A stretch of 64,000 nucleotides of DNA, taken from NCBI GenBank assembly GCA_963969495.1, contig OZ018321.1, positions 106,902,557 through 106,966,556 of the forward strand, read 5' to 3'. Positions 12,801-22,436 of this stretch are shown one piece after another. Both the position numbers and the translations under genes were made by a program. The notes beneath the pieces are model-generated. The model saw only the letters and a program-made list of their open reading frames with translations, was not told the origin of the DNA and did not search any database. Positions within the stretch are counted from its first letter, which is position 1. Each line of letters begins with the position of its first letter. Source of the DNA: Ceratothoa steindachneri (taxonomy: Eukaryota > Arthropoda > Malacostraca > Isopoda > Cymothoidae).

Positions 12801-13269
12801 TAATAAGGTGGAAAAAATTGAGAACTCAGTCCATAAAATTAAAAAAGAAAAGAAAAACTTACAAGAGAAGGATAAAAGTTTATTAGACAGAAAGAATATA
12901 AGTTTACCAAACAGAATTGAAGGAATACCTGATCTAGAAACAAGTGGTAAAATGGATTTGAGTAAAATGACAAAGTAAATATAAAAAGATCAATCCCAAG
13001 ACCTAGAGACTAACACGAAATAGAAACGATATGCGAAATACACAATGACAGAGAAACAAAATATTGGAAAAACTCTGAATATCCAAATAGATGATATAAC
13101 TAAAATGCCTCCACCTGAAAGACACGAGATCAACAGAAGTAGTCAAGAACTAGTAAACGATGAACTTCTCATAAACAAAAGAGCTGTATTACTTATAGAG
13201 GATAGTACAGTACAAGGACAAAATAAAGAATTTGTGGATAAATACCCCAAGCATAGAAAAAAAAAATAA
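12769..13269 (+). pseudogene. LINE D ORF1, lysine-rich coiled-coil region
   Basis: Two consecutive open stretches (to 12978, and 13045-13269) rich in K, E and I, with heptad-like spacing in KVEKIENSVHKIKKEKKN. The second ends in basic residues. Such coiled coils in CR1-type ORF1 proteins mediate oligomerisation of the RNA-binding protein. A stop and a short gap separate the pieces. The first frame begins within the neighbouring CR1 fragment, so its first codons are not LINE D. Confidence 0.5.
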
Positions 13270-13456
13270 GCCTACCAGGAGGAAGCAGCCATGACATATT
13301 GACCAAAGGAAAAAAAGAAATTAATAAGATAGGAAGAGAAACAATAACAATAATAAAAGTAACAGGAAACAATCTGAAATGGAATAGGCTAAATAATTGG
13401 TTAAAAAATTATAAGAGTTTATTAAATCTCTACCAAAAAAAAGAGGTAAGTCAATT

Positions 13457-13702
13457 ATGATTATGGAATATTTACCAAGAATAAAAGAAAAAGAATACTG
13501 GTATGATTATATGTTTTGTGGCAAAAGAAAATTAGAAAATATATGCAATGAACTGAATATAAGATTCGTCAAAACCTGGAATTACTTTGAAGCCAGACAC
13601 AACCTTTACCAAATGGATGGAATACACCTAAATACAAAAGTAGATAAGAAACTTGGAAAAATAATAAAATATGCACTTAGAGAATACGGAAATGTAATAT
13701 AG
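13457..13702 (+). pseudogene. LINE D ORF1 SGNH-like domain, copy 1
   Basis: 81 codons: SIIMEY-type start region (IMEYLPRIKEKEYWYDYMF), then FVKTWNYFEARHNLYQMDGI and HLNTKVDKKLGKIIKYALRE. The DGIHLN block matches the terminal catalytic D-x-x-H of SGNH-type domains in LINE ORF1 proteins. The upstream GDS block is not in this frame, so this is the last third of the domain. It is repeated without amino-acid change at 14202-14447. Confidence 0.65.
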
Positions 13703-14201
13703 GGCCACAGGCACTTAAGAAAGAAATGGGGGCCATTGACCCTGTCAAAATGTCTAGAAATAATAAGACATATAATAGTAACAGAACCACAAAATTAATA
13801 AATATACAAGGCCTGTCAAAACTCAAGGTACATGAAGTTGAGGAATTAGTTACAGAAAATACAATTCTATGCCTAACAGAGACAACAAAAAAAAGGATAT
13901 AAAATCAAATTCAATAAAAAAAATAAATATAATAGAAACAAGGCAATCATACAAAGAGAAGAAAGGAGGAGGTTTAATGATAAAAAAAAAAGACAAATTT
14001 GAAATTATTAAATGTGACACTTTTTTTTCTTAAGAGCTCATCTGGCGACTGCCTACTTGGGCATTAGTCGCCATATTTATCACTGCCTAATACTAGGCTA
14101 CTTTAAAATAAGATTAAATCTGAAATGGAATAGGCTAAATAATTGGTTAAAAAATTATAAGAGTTTATTAAATCTCTACCAAAAAAAGAGGTAAGTCAAT
14201 T

Positions 14202-14447
14202 ATGATTATGGAATATTTACCAAGAATAAAAGAAAAAGAATACTGGTATGATTATATGTTTTGTGGCAAAAGAAAATTAGAAAATATATGCAATGAACTG
14301 AATATAAGATTCGTCAAAACCTGGAATTACTTTGAAGCCAGACACAACCTTTACCAAATGGATGGAATACACCTAAATACAAAAGTAGATAAGAAACTTG
14401 GAAAAATAATAAAATATGCACTTAGAGAATACGGAAATGTAATATAG
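14202..14447 (+). pseudogene. LINE D ORF1 SGNH-like domain, copy 2
   Basis: Identical in protein sequence to 13457-13702. It arises from the 746-bp tandem duplication and is followed by the same truncated endonuclease start and then by the 3' end of the antisense I-like LINE. Confidence 0.65.
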
Positions 14448-15176
14448 GGCCACAGGCACTTAAGAAAGAAATGGGGGCCATTGACCCTGTCAAAATGTCT
14501 AGAAATAATAAGACATATAATAGTAACAGAACCACAAAATTAATAAATATACAAGGCCTGTCAAAACTCAAGGTACATGAAGTTGAGGAATTAGTTACAG
14601 AAAATACAATTCTATGCCTAACAGAGACAACAAAAAAAAGGATATAAAATCAAATTCAATAAAAAAAATAAATATAATAGAAACAAGGCAATCATACAAA
14701 GAGAAGAAAGGAGGAGGTTTAATGATAAAAAAAAAAGACAAATTTGAAATTATTAAATGTGACACTTTTTTTTCTTAAGAGCTCATCTGGCGACTGCCTA
14801 CTTGGGCATTAGTCGCCATATTTATCACTGCCTAATACTAGGCTACTTTAAAATAAGATTAAATAAAAAAATAGCACTAAAAATTAACAAAAGGAATAGG
14901 TAACGAGCAGGAAGCAAGCTCCGGCATCGGGGGAGGCCGCCTACCACCGGCGCATGAAGGTGCAACCTACTAAAGTAACAAAAACTGAACTAGTTAAATA
15001 AAGGGGAGAAGGTTGGCCTCCTCTAAAAAGTCTAAAGGTCCACGAAACGTCCTGAGTACAAGGGACAGGCGGTAGTGACCCCACCCATCCCAGTACCGGG
15101 ACAGGTAATGTGCGCAAAGATCAACCATACTGGGACATTCAACAATAATGTGCCGAACAGTCTGGGTGTTTTTCTC

Positions 15177-15600
15177 CTAATTGGGTGGAAACTGGCCGGG
15201 GTAGAATGATCTCTCCCCGGTTTGCGAAAAGCTAGCACAGTAACGATTCGCCAGGAGCCATGCCTCGTGTTGAAGCATGGCGTACGGGACATTGTCTGGA
15301 CCATGGGCGGTGTCTGCGCATGAAGCAAAACCTGTCATTGAAGGATTCTCCGCCTCTGGGGGTAAATTCCAGCCAGCGGCCTTCCGCAACATCACAACGT
15401 GCATTGAATGCTGGCGGAGCAACATCCCTGCTAGAGAATGCAGAGGAAGTGGTCGCGAAGGATTCCACCACAGACGTTGTGTCCGAGATTGTGGTCCCCT
15501 TCTCCTGGACAACACAAGGGGGGGGGTCCTGCTAGAACTTGCCTTGAATTATTTTGACTCGCCTCCACACCTCTGCTAGAGGGGTCTTCTCGTTAAGTGA
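15177..15600 (-). pseudogene. I-like LINE EN-RT linker and RT start, joined to the C-terminus by a deletion
   Basis: The minus strand reads a W-x-x-F-like and TPLAEVWRRVKII region, then TTSVVESFATTSSAFSSRDV and a diverged GPDNVPYAMLQHEA-like block that starts the RT fingers. Reading then jumps to NVPVWLIFAHITCPGTGMGG, which matches the post-RNase H end at 7900. The junction is near 15175. Related decayed sequence is at 4161-4612. Confidence 0.6.
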
Positions 15601-15828
15601 AAACACATATGCCCGCCAAGAAGAGCAGAACCTAGCCCAACGAAATTCACTGACAGTGAAATCGTTCAGGAGGCGCTTATAGCATAACACTTGTGTTTGA
15701 GGGTCGTCTCACACTCAGCCAACCACCACGGGAGTGGTCAGCGTGCAAAACGGTCAGACGTTCTGGGAATAGTAGTCAGGCCCACAGCGATGAGGTTGCT
15801 GGAGAACTCAACAGCCTCATCTATCCAC

Positions 15829-16354
15829 CTAAACTTCTCGACTGACATGGGGGAATTCAGTCAATTCCTGAGATGCAGGCCACTGCCAAGATGGGCTCTC
15901 AGGCAGCAGCCCAGAAAATGATATTTGAATGGGAAAGTGATCACTACCATGGAGGTCATCAACCCCCCCCCCCCCAATCAAAATCAGAGCACAGAGATAG
16001 ATCAAGGCAAGAAAATGAAGTGGTTCTTGGGCAGTGATGCGTAAACTCATCCACATTTAGGACACCTATCTCAAGCTCTTCAATCAGATCGGCAAGGAAC
16101 TGTTGCCTAGGATTTATTGAGTAGTCTCCCCAGAGAGGATGTCTGTCATTCAGATCTCCAAGTAAGAGAAAGGGCCTCGCCAACCGTGCCACGACGTCGC
16201 AGAAGTCTCCCGTGTCAAAGTCAGCTGACGGTGGAATGTACATAGAAATAACAGTATACCTCCTATCCATGTGAAGCTGCACAGCCACTGTCTGAAAGGA
16301 GGTATCTAAAGTGAAAAGAAGAACGGAGACCATGCCAGGGTGTAAACTGCACAT
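15829..16354 (-). pseudogene. I-like LINE endonuclease domain
   Basis: The 15959-16354 frame has YTVISMYIPPSADFDTGDF, FLLLGDLNDRHPLWGDYSIN and FSCLDLSLCSDFDW; the 15829-16056 frame continues with DDLHGSDHFPIQISFSG. These are the YxPP, GDxN, LDL and SDH blocks of LINE apurinic-like endonucleases, all retained. A frame change in a C-rich run (15961-15975) separates the last block. The domain cuts target DNA during target-primed reverse transcription. Without RT, this copy could only act in trans. Confidence 0.8.
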
Positions 16355-16899
16355 CCCCCAGCCCGTGGTGGTGGGGTCACAAAACCCTTATACCCCGGGA
16401 GGGTGGGTAGGGGTCATGCGCCTAGCATGGTCTCATGCAGAAAAATAGCTAACAGGGAATGGGACGAGACATTCCTCAGTTGGCCCGGACTATGCAGCAA
16501 TTCCATTGGAGGAATATGCCCTCCAGGCCCAGCTCGGAGGAGATACAGGGGCCCTCTTCAAAGAGAAGACCCTCATGGGAATGGCTGTACGGTTCCCAGA
16601 GGCAGAACCCCGGCTTGCCATGTGAGTCTTTTCCTCCCTCCGCCTCAAAAGCTTAGGCGGGCATTGCGGCTTCGGAGGTGAGGGGTCCTCTTTTTGAGGA
16701 TCCATCAACTTTAGGAACCCCAGAAGATGGCCTAGCAACCAACTTCAGGGGTGTTGCCTCCTGTGAGTTTGCCTTACGGGAAACGGTCACAATGGGGGAG
16801 CTCTGGTTTTAGCCGGGGCTGGGTGTGAACCCTTAGAGCCGCCGGCTTTACCAGGGAAGCGACCAGGTTGAATAAAACCCACAGAAGAGCTCTGAATGG

Positions 16900-17260
16900 G
16901 TGCGGAAACAAAAATTAGGAATTAATCTAGAAATGATAAAAAAAATTAAATATAAAGATATTGCAAAAACATTTAAAGAATGGGATTCACAATTATGGAA
17001 GATAGACCTTGCAAATAAAAATTCATTATATATATACCAAAACTTTAAGAAAGAAATAAAAGAGGAGACAATTTATGACACTAGACCATCATCAATAATA
17101 TACTTTAGAGCTAGGGCAAATTGTGTACCATTGAATGACTGAAATAAATTGCAGAATAGTTGTGAGGAATGTGAGCTGTGTGGAGGAAGGGAAGAAAACC
17201 TCAGTCACTTCCTCTTAGAATGTAATGATCTTAAAAATTAAAGAAAGTACCTTAAAATAC
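16900..17260 (+). pseudogene. LINE D ORF2 C-terminus
   Basis: Reads YFRARANCVPLND, a stop, then NCEECELCGG-like text and LSHFLLECNDLKN. The F-x-A-R-x-N-C-x-P-L start and the CxxC...HxxxxC zinc-like pattern are typical of the C-terminal domain after RT in jockey/CR1-type ORF2. One TGA interrupts it after VPLND. A 3'UTR and AAAT tail follow. Confidence 0.65.
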
Positions 17261-17689
17261 AAGACCAGAAAAGATTGGAAAAATACTATTTGATAGAAAA
17301 AATCAAGAATTAAAAAAGAAACTATATAGAATGTGGAAGAGTCTACAAAGGCAACTAAAAGAAAAAGGCCTGCAATGTAACATTTTAACTACAAAGATGA
17401 AATCCCAGATAAAAGGGATAAACCTGACACTTAATGTATTCATGCTTGGAAGTCACAATGACCAGGAAGACACAGGATAGTATTTAATATGATCATAATT
17501 AAATAATAAGTGCTAGTCTCCTTAAAATGGAATGATAAAAAACAAATAAATAAATACAAAAGCAGTGCCGATGTAAAGGCAATACTTCAAACTGAAGAGA
17601 ATTGAGATCTGCAAGCGAGCTGCGCATGCATCTTCTGCACATTATACAATAGTATTTGGGGTAAAATTCAAGATAAGCTGCCTGGCTGC

Positions 17690-17928
17690 TAATTTATATA
17701 ATATAGATTGAGCCGGGCTATGTGTTACTATATAGGAGGGGCTCCGCCCCCCCACTCGCACTTAGGTACAAGTAGTACAATTGCACTTTTGTCCTTTGTT
17801 AGGACTCGGATCTGGCCATACTCTACACAATTACCAAATATTTCATCCCTGTTCCACTTTTTTGGAGTAAATTCAAGGGGACTGCTTGTGTGTGCGGGGA
17901 GGGGTATCACTGTGTAAGCACCCCCTAA
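17690..17928 (+). repeat. Repeat X, copy 1 (unidentified interspersed repeat)
   Basis: Shares GAGCC..CTATG.GTTACTATAT, GTTCCACTTTTTTGGAGTAA, ATTCAAGGGGACTGCT and a purine/G-rich end with copies at 19935-20435, 20600-20860 and 25048-25320. Starts or ends next to CR1 copies each time. No coding signal. Could be a SINE, a MITE or a fragment of a larger element. Confidence 0.5.
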
Positions 17929-19931
17929 AGTGGCAAATAGGGCAAAGGAAGATCCTACAAGTTTTTATCAATTATACAAAACTAAGGTTAGAGATAAAAT
18001 AGGCCCACTTATAGATTCCAATGGAGAATTACTGAGTGATAGGGACTCAATGGCTGGAATGCTAAATGACTTTTTTCTCTCAGTATTTACACAGGAGGAT
18101 ACTCTAAATATACCTGAGGTGTCAATGATCTTTCAGGGTAATGATGATGAGAAATTAAAGGATATCTTGATCACAAAGGAGATAGTGACAAAGGAAATTG
18201 ATAAAATCAAAAGTAGTAAAGCACCCGGTCCTGATGAGCTCTTTCCTAGAATTAGAAAGAATGTAAGGATGTGTTAAGTGAGCCCCTAGCATGCATCTTT
18301 AGAAAATCATTGGAGAGTGGCATTGTGCCAGTGGCATGGAAGAAAGCCAATGTGATACCTATATTTAAGAAAGGAGATAAAACAAATATGTCTAATCACA
18401 GACCAGTAAGTTTGACATCAGTGGTAGGGAAAATGATGGAATCTATTATAGCAAGGAATATTAGAGATCACTTGGATAAGCATAAGTTGATAAAAGAATC
18501 ACAGCATGGCTTTAGTAAGGGTAAATCCTCTCTAACTAATTTGCTGTCTTTTTATAGTAAGGTGTATGAAGCAGCAGATAATGATGAAAACTATGATATT
18601 TTATACTTGACTTTAGTAAGGCTTTTGATCGAGTGCCACACTTACGGCTTCTGAGCAAAGTTAAAGCACACGGGATCAATGGCAGTATATTTAGGTGGAT
18701 TCAGTCATGGCTTGGTGACAGACAGCAAAGAGTTAGTATAGATGGAGTTAAATCTGAGTGGGGGTGTGTTAGCAGTGGAGTTCTGCAAGGATCTGTTTTG
18801 GGTCCCTTGCTATTCTTAATTTATATTAATGATCTTGACATAGGTATAAGTAGTGACCTGAGTAAATTTGCTGATGATACTAAGCTAGGTAGGGCCATTA
18901 GGGCTGATTCTGATGCTGTTGTAATGCAGGAGGAATTGACCATTCTGTCCAATTGGGCCGAGAAATGGCAAATGAAGTTTAACATAGACAAATGTAGTGT
19001 ACTTAGTATAGGTAGAAATAATCCATTGAATAGTTATAAATTAAATGGGAGAATTTTAGGGAGGACCGATTGTGAGAGGGACTTGGGTATTTTGGTAAGT
19101 TCAGACCTTCGTCCTAGAAAGCAATGCCTAAATGCTAAGAATAAAGCTAATAGGATATTGGGATTCATTAGAAGGAGTGTAAGCAATAAGAGTGCTGAAG
19201 TCATTCTAAAACTGTATCTGGCGCTAGTTAGGCCTCATCTAGACTATGCAGTATAATTTTGGTCACCATATTATAGGAAGGATATTGATTTGCTTGAGTC
19301 TGTGCAGAGAAGGATGACAAAGATGATTGGTGGGCTAAGGAACTTACCTTATGGTGAAAGGCTCAGAAAACTAAATCTACATACATTGGAAAGGAGAAAA
19401 GTCAGAGGGGAATTGATTGAAGTCTTCAAATGGGTAAAAGGATATAATAAAGGGGATCTGGGTAAGGTTCTTATACTTAGTGAACATGACAGGACACGTA
19501 GCAATGAGTTTAAGCTTGATAAGTATAGGTTTAGGAAGGAGATTGGGAGGAATTGGTTTACAAATTGTGTGGTAGATGAATGGAATAGGCTCACTAGACA
19601 TGTGATAGAAGCCTCCTCTCTGGGTAGTTTTAAGAATAGATTAGATAAATATATGGATGAAGCTGCTAGATGGGACTGACTTTTTTTTTTATGTACATAT
19701 GTATATATTTTTCTAAGGAGTGGGGAGATTATATTTAGCGGTTGCATGAATGGACATAATCCTCTGGATGCATTTTATGTATATTGTAGATTAGATCTGA
19801 CGAACTCCTTAAAGGGTGACAATGTTGATGACTTTTCTCTGGTTAGAAATCTTTTGTGTGTTGACTGGAACAGGAGCTGCCAAGTGTAGGCCATGCATGG
19901 TCTTTTGCAGTCTCCTTCTTTTCTTATGTTC
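17929..19931 (+). mobile_element. CR1-like LINE family A, copy 1 (5'-truncated)
   Basis: Starts in the pre-RT region and runs through RT, thumb and 3'UTR to the terminus GCAGTCTCCTTCTTTTC plus TTATGTTCT near 19931. The same terminus occurs at 22436 and 25998. The last 1.2 kb is about 98% identical by eye to copy 2 at 21223-22436. Confidence 0.9.
17930..19679 (+). pseudogene. CR1-A reverse transcriptase, copy 1, broken
   Basis: Consecutive frames: 17930-18277 (pre-RT and fingers, SSKAPGPDELFPRI), 18271-18654 (KKANVIPIFKKGDKTNMSNH, RPVSLTSVVGKMMES, QHGFSKGKSSLTNLL), 18633-19256 (SSGVLQGSVLGPLLFLIYIN and FADDTKLGRAI, the catalytic box intact) and 19290-19679 (thumb, LLESVQRRMTKMIGGLRN). Breaks: a frameshift near 18262, a one-base loss near 18608 that disrupts motif A just before its aspartate, and a TAA at 19254-19256 where copy 2 has CAA. 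RT copies the LINE RNA into DNA at the nicked target; this copy cannot. Confidence 0.88.
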
Positions 19932-19934
19932 TAA

Positions 19935-20435
19935 TCAATTGGGGAGGGGGCCTGGGGGGCCCAGTATATGGTAAATGGTGCGAGTATGGGCAGATGCGAT
20001 TCTAGCATATTTGGGGGGTCGGCTTGTTGTTGGAGACGGCTCATTGGGGGGATGTGGCTACTATGATCCTGAAATTTCAATCGGAAATCGGCATAAACCT
20101 CATCCACATAGATTCCAGCTCAGTTGGCAGTATATATATACGAAGGCTAAACCTGGGATGACCAACCGAGGGCACCTGTAAGATCAATAGCAAGACTAAC
20201 TTCGTCCACATAGATTTCGGTAAACCAGAAGATCCATACCCTGCAAGCGTTCCCATAATATTTCACCCATTTCCCAATATGTTTCACCTGTTATTTTTGG
20301 AGTAAATTTAAGGGGACTGCTCGTAGGGGGTTTAGCACTGCGGGGGACCCCCCTATGATGATCCTGAGTTTCAATCAATTGAGGGGGTCTAGGGGGCACA
20401 TCTCCCTCTATATAATCATAATTGTTTATAACATA
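19935..20435 (+). repeat. Repeat X, copy 2
   Basis: Begins directly after the CR1-A terminus with TCAATTGGGGAGGGGGCC. Inside it, TTTTTGGAGTAAATTTAAGG, GGACTGCTCGT and GATGATCCTGAGTTTCAATC match copy 3. It ends at ATAATTGTTTATA, where a CR1 family B tail begins. Confidence 0.5.
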
Positions 20436-20605
20436 ATTTCATGGATGACAAAAGCCACAAGGGCCTATCAAAGGTCATCTGCATCTGTCAAAACCCACCC
20501 ACAAAATGCATCCATAGGCCTGTGTCAGATCATGCATCTACCATATACAATTTAAACAATCCATAGGGTTGTGTCCGATTATGCATCTACAATATACCAT
20601 TCAAG
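20436..20605 (-). mobile_element. CR1 family B 3' tail, antisense
   Basis: Reads as the complement of the family B terminus (CATGGATGACAAAAGCCACA, GGTCATCTGCATCTGTCAAA, ATGCATCCATAGG), with the ATCATGCATCTAC unit appearing twice. Close to the copy at 11255-11400. Confidence 0.8.
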
Positions 20606-20860
20606 GTAAATATGTAGATTGACTGCTCCAATATGTTTCACATTTTTGGAGTAAATTTAAGGGGACAGCTCGTGTGGGGGTAAACACAATGGGGAGACCA
20701 CCCTACGATGATCATGAGTTTCAATCAATTGGGGAGGGGGTCTGGGATCACAGCCTCCCAGTATATAATCCTAATTGTTTATAGAATAATGTTCTAATGT
20801 TTACAGAAGTGAATGATTTAACCAAGTCATTTCTGCGCCTTTAATCGTTTTGCGAATTAT
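20606..20860 (+). repeat. Repeat X, copy 3
   Basis: TTTTTGGAGTAAATTTAAGG, GGACAGCTCGTGTGGGGGTA, GATCATGAGTTTCAATCAAT and TATAGAATAATGTTCTAATG match copies 2 and 5. The following 200 bases (20861-21040) are AT-rich and unassigned. Confidence 0.5.
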
Positions 20861-21162
20861 AATGGGGGTGGGGGTGAGGTCTAAGGTCAGAAATGATTGA
20901 ATTGAATTTTTATTTTGTTTTTCACTTAATAACTTTTTATTATCCTCATTTGGAGTCATTTTTATTTGTCAATATATTTGTCCCCATTTTACTATTTCAT
21001 TACCTTTTTTTATACATTAAAATATACTTAGCTAGATCATTTAAAGGAACGATCTAGCTGAGAAAAGTTCCAAATTTTCATAAAGGAGATTATGTAAAAC
21101 TTCGAAGCTTGCTAAATTTGGTAGACTAGGATGTAGAATTCAGAGGTAAAAATGCTTATGGG

Positions 21163-22185
21163 ATGTGGGATACTTTCAAGCATATAATAAATGTAGTCCA
21201 AGAGCAATGTATCCCAATGAAGGTGACAGACAGCAGAGTTAGTATAGATGGAGTTAAATCTGAGTTGGGGTGTATTAGCAGTGGAGTTCCGCAAGGATCT
21301 GTTTTGGGTCCCTTGCTATTCTCAATTTATATTAATGATCTTGACATAGGTATAAGTAGTGACCTGAGTAAATTTGCTGATGATACTAAGCTAGGTAGGG
21401 CCATTAGGGCTGATTCTGATGCTGTTGTAATGCAGGAGGAATTGACCATTCTGTCCAATTGGGCCGAGAAATGGCAAATGAAGTTTAACATAGACAAATG
21501 TAGTGTACTTAGTATAGGTAGAAATAATCCATTGAATAGTTATAAATTAAATGGGAGAATTTTAGGGAGGACCGATTGTGAGAGGGACTTGGGTATTTTG
21601 GTAAGTTCAGACCTTCGTCTTAGAAAGCAATGCCTAAATGCTAGGAATAAAGCTAATAGGATATTGGGATTCATTAGGAGGAGTGTAAGCAATAAGAGTA
21701 CTGAAGTCATTCTAAAACTGTATCTGGCGCTAGTTAGGCCTCATCTAGACTATGCAGTACAATTTTGGTCACCATATTATAGGAAGGATATTGATTTGCT
21801 TGAGTCTGTGCAGAGAAGGATGACAAAGATGATTGGTGGGCTAAGGAACTTACCTTATGGTGAAAGGCTCAGAAAACTAAATCTACATACATTGGAAAGG
21901 AGAAAAGTCAGAGGGGAATTGATTGAAGTCTTCAAATGGGTAAAAGGATATAATAAAGGGGATCTGGGTAAGGTTCTTATACTTAGTGAACATGACAGGA
22001 CACGTAGCAATGAGTTTAAGCTTGATAAGTATAGGTTTAGGAAGGAGATTGGGAGGAATTGGTTTACAAATTGTGTGGTAGATGAATGGAATAGGCTCAC
22101 TAGACATGTGATAGAAGCCTCCTCTCTGGGTAGTTTTAAGAATAGATTAGATAAATATATGGATGAAGCTGCTAGATGGGACTGA
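21163..22185 (+). CDS. Chimeric open frame: CR1-B pre-RT end fused to CR1-A RT C-terminal half
   Basis: 340 codons without a stop. Residues 1-20 or so (MWDTFKHIINVVQEQCIPMK) are family B text; from about residue 22 the frame is family [21 protein letters not shown] (palm), FADDTKLGRAIRADSD (catalytic box intact), WAEKWQMKFNIDKCSVLSIG, then thumb to MDEAARWD and a normal stop. Fingers and motif A are missing, so it cannot be an active polymerase. The in-frame join results from the nested insertion and is probably chance. Whether it is transcribed is unknown. Confidence 0.7.
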   Translation: MWDTFKHIINVVQEQCIPMKVTDSRVSIDGVKSELGCISSGVPQGSVLGPLLFSIYINDLDIGISSDLSKFADDTKLGRAIRADSDAVVMQEELTILSNWAEKWQMKFNIDKCSVLSIGRNNPLNSYKLNGRILGRTDCERDLGILVSSDLRLRKQCLNARNKANRILGFIRRSVSNKSTEVILKLYLALVRPHLDYAVQFWSPYYRKDIDLLESVQRRMTKMIGGLRNLPYGERLRKLNLHTLERRKVRGELIEVFKWVKGYNKGDLGKVLILSEHDRTRSNEFKLDKYRFRKEIGRNWFTNCVVDEWNRLTRHVIEASSLGSFKNRLDKYMDEAARWD

Positions 22186-22436
22186 CTTTTTTTTTTATGT
22201 ACATATGTATATATTTTTCTAAGGAGTAGGGAGATTATATTTTGCGGTTGCATGAATGGACATAATCCTCTGGATGCATTTTATGTATATTGTAGATTAG
22301 ATCTGATGAACTCCTGTAAAGGGTGACAATGTTGATGACTTTTCTCTGGTAAGAAATCTTTTGTGTGTTGACTGGAACAAGAGCTGCCAAGTGTAGGCCA
22401 TGAATGGTCTTTTGCAGTCTCCTTTTCTTATGTTCT
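21223..22436 (+). mobile_element. CR1-like LINE family A, copy 2, nested in family B
   Basis: 5'-truncated family A element starting at GTGACAGACAGCAGAGTT, within RT just before the QGS block, and ending at TTATGTTCT. Less damaged than copy 1. No obvious target-site duplication, as is usual for CR1. Confidence 0.88.

Larger units (their letters stand above)
13372..14862 (+). repeat. 746-bp tandem duplication, two nearly identical units
   Basis: Unit 1 about 13372-14117, unit 2 about 14118-14862. The only difference I noticed is one A in an A run (8 versus 7) near 13434/14180. Each unit contains the LINE D SGNH region, endonuclease start and about 98 bases of the I-like LINE 3' end. Only unit 2 continues into the rest of that LINE, so the duplication happened after the LINE inserted, or is an assembly artefact. 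Confidence 0.9.
14765..16890 (-). mobile_element. I-like LINE, internally deleted, inserted antisense in LINE D
   Basis: Reading the minus strand: proline-rich ORF1 end (16740-16490), endonuclease (16500-15830), EN-RT linker (15600-15180), then an abrupt jump near 15175 to the post-RNase H C-terminus (15170-15030) and the 3'UTR. The whole RT and RNase H are gone. GC content is clearly higher than in the flanking LINE D. A truncated repeat of its 3' end lies at 14021-14117. Confidence 0.8.
12801..17553 (+). mobile_element. LINE D, interrupted by an antisense I-like LINE and a tandem duplication
   Basis: Plus-strand order: lysine-rich coiled-coil ORF1 region (12801-13270), SGNH-like ORF1 domain (13457-13702), start of the endonuclease (near 13790-13880, NIQGLSKLKVHEVEELV and ILCLTET). 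After the interruption comes the ORF2 C-terminus (16900-17260) and a 3'UTR ending in an AAAT repeat near 17530-17553. EN core and RT are missing. LINE D is a CR1-superfamily-type element by its ORF1 domains; another ORF1 copy lies antisense at 25345-26597. Confidence 0.7.

Noticed and set aside
19349..19747. 132-codon minus-strand frame, repeated at 21855-22253
   Set aside because: Exact antisense of the CR1-A thumb region; it is open in both copies only because they are nearly identical.
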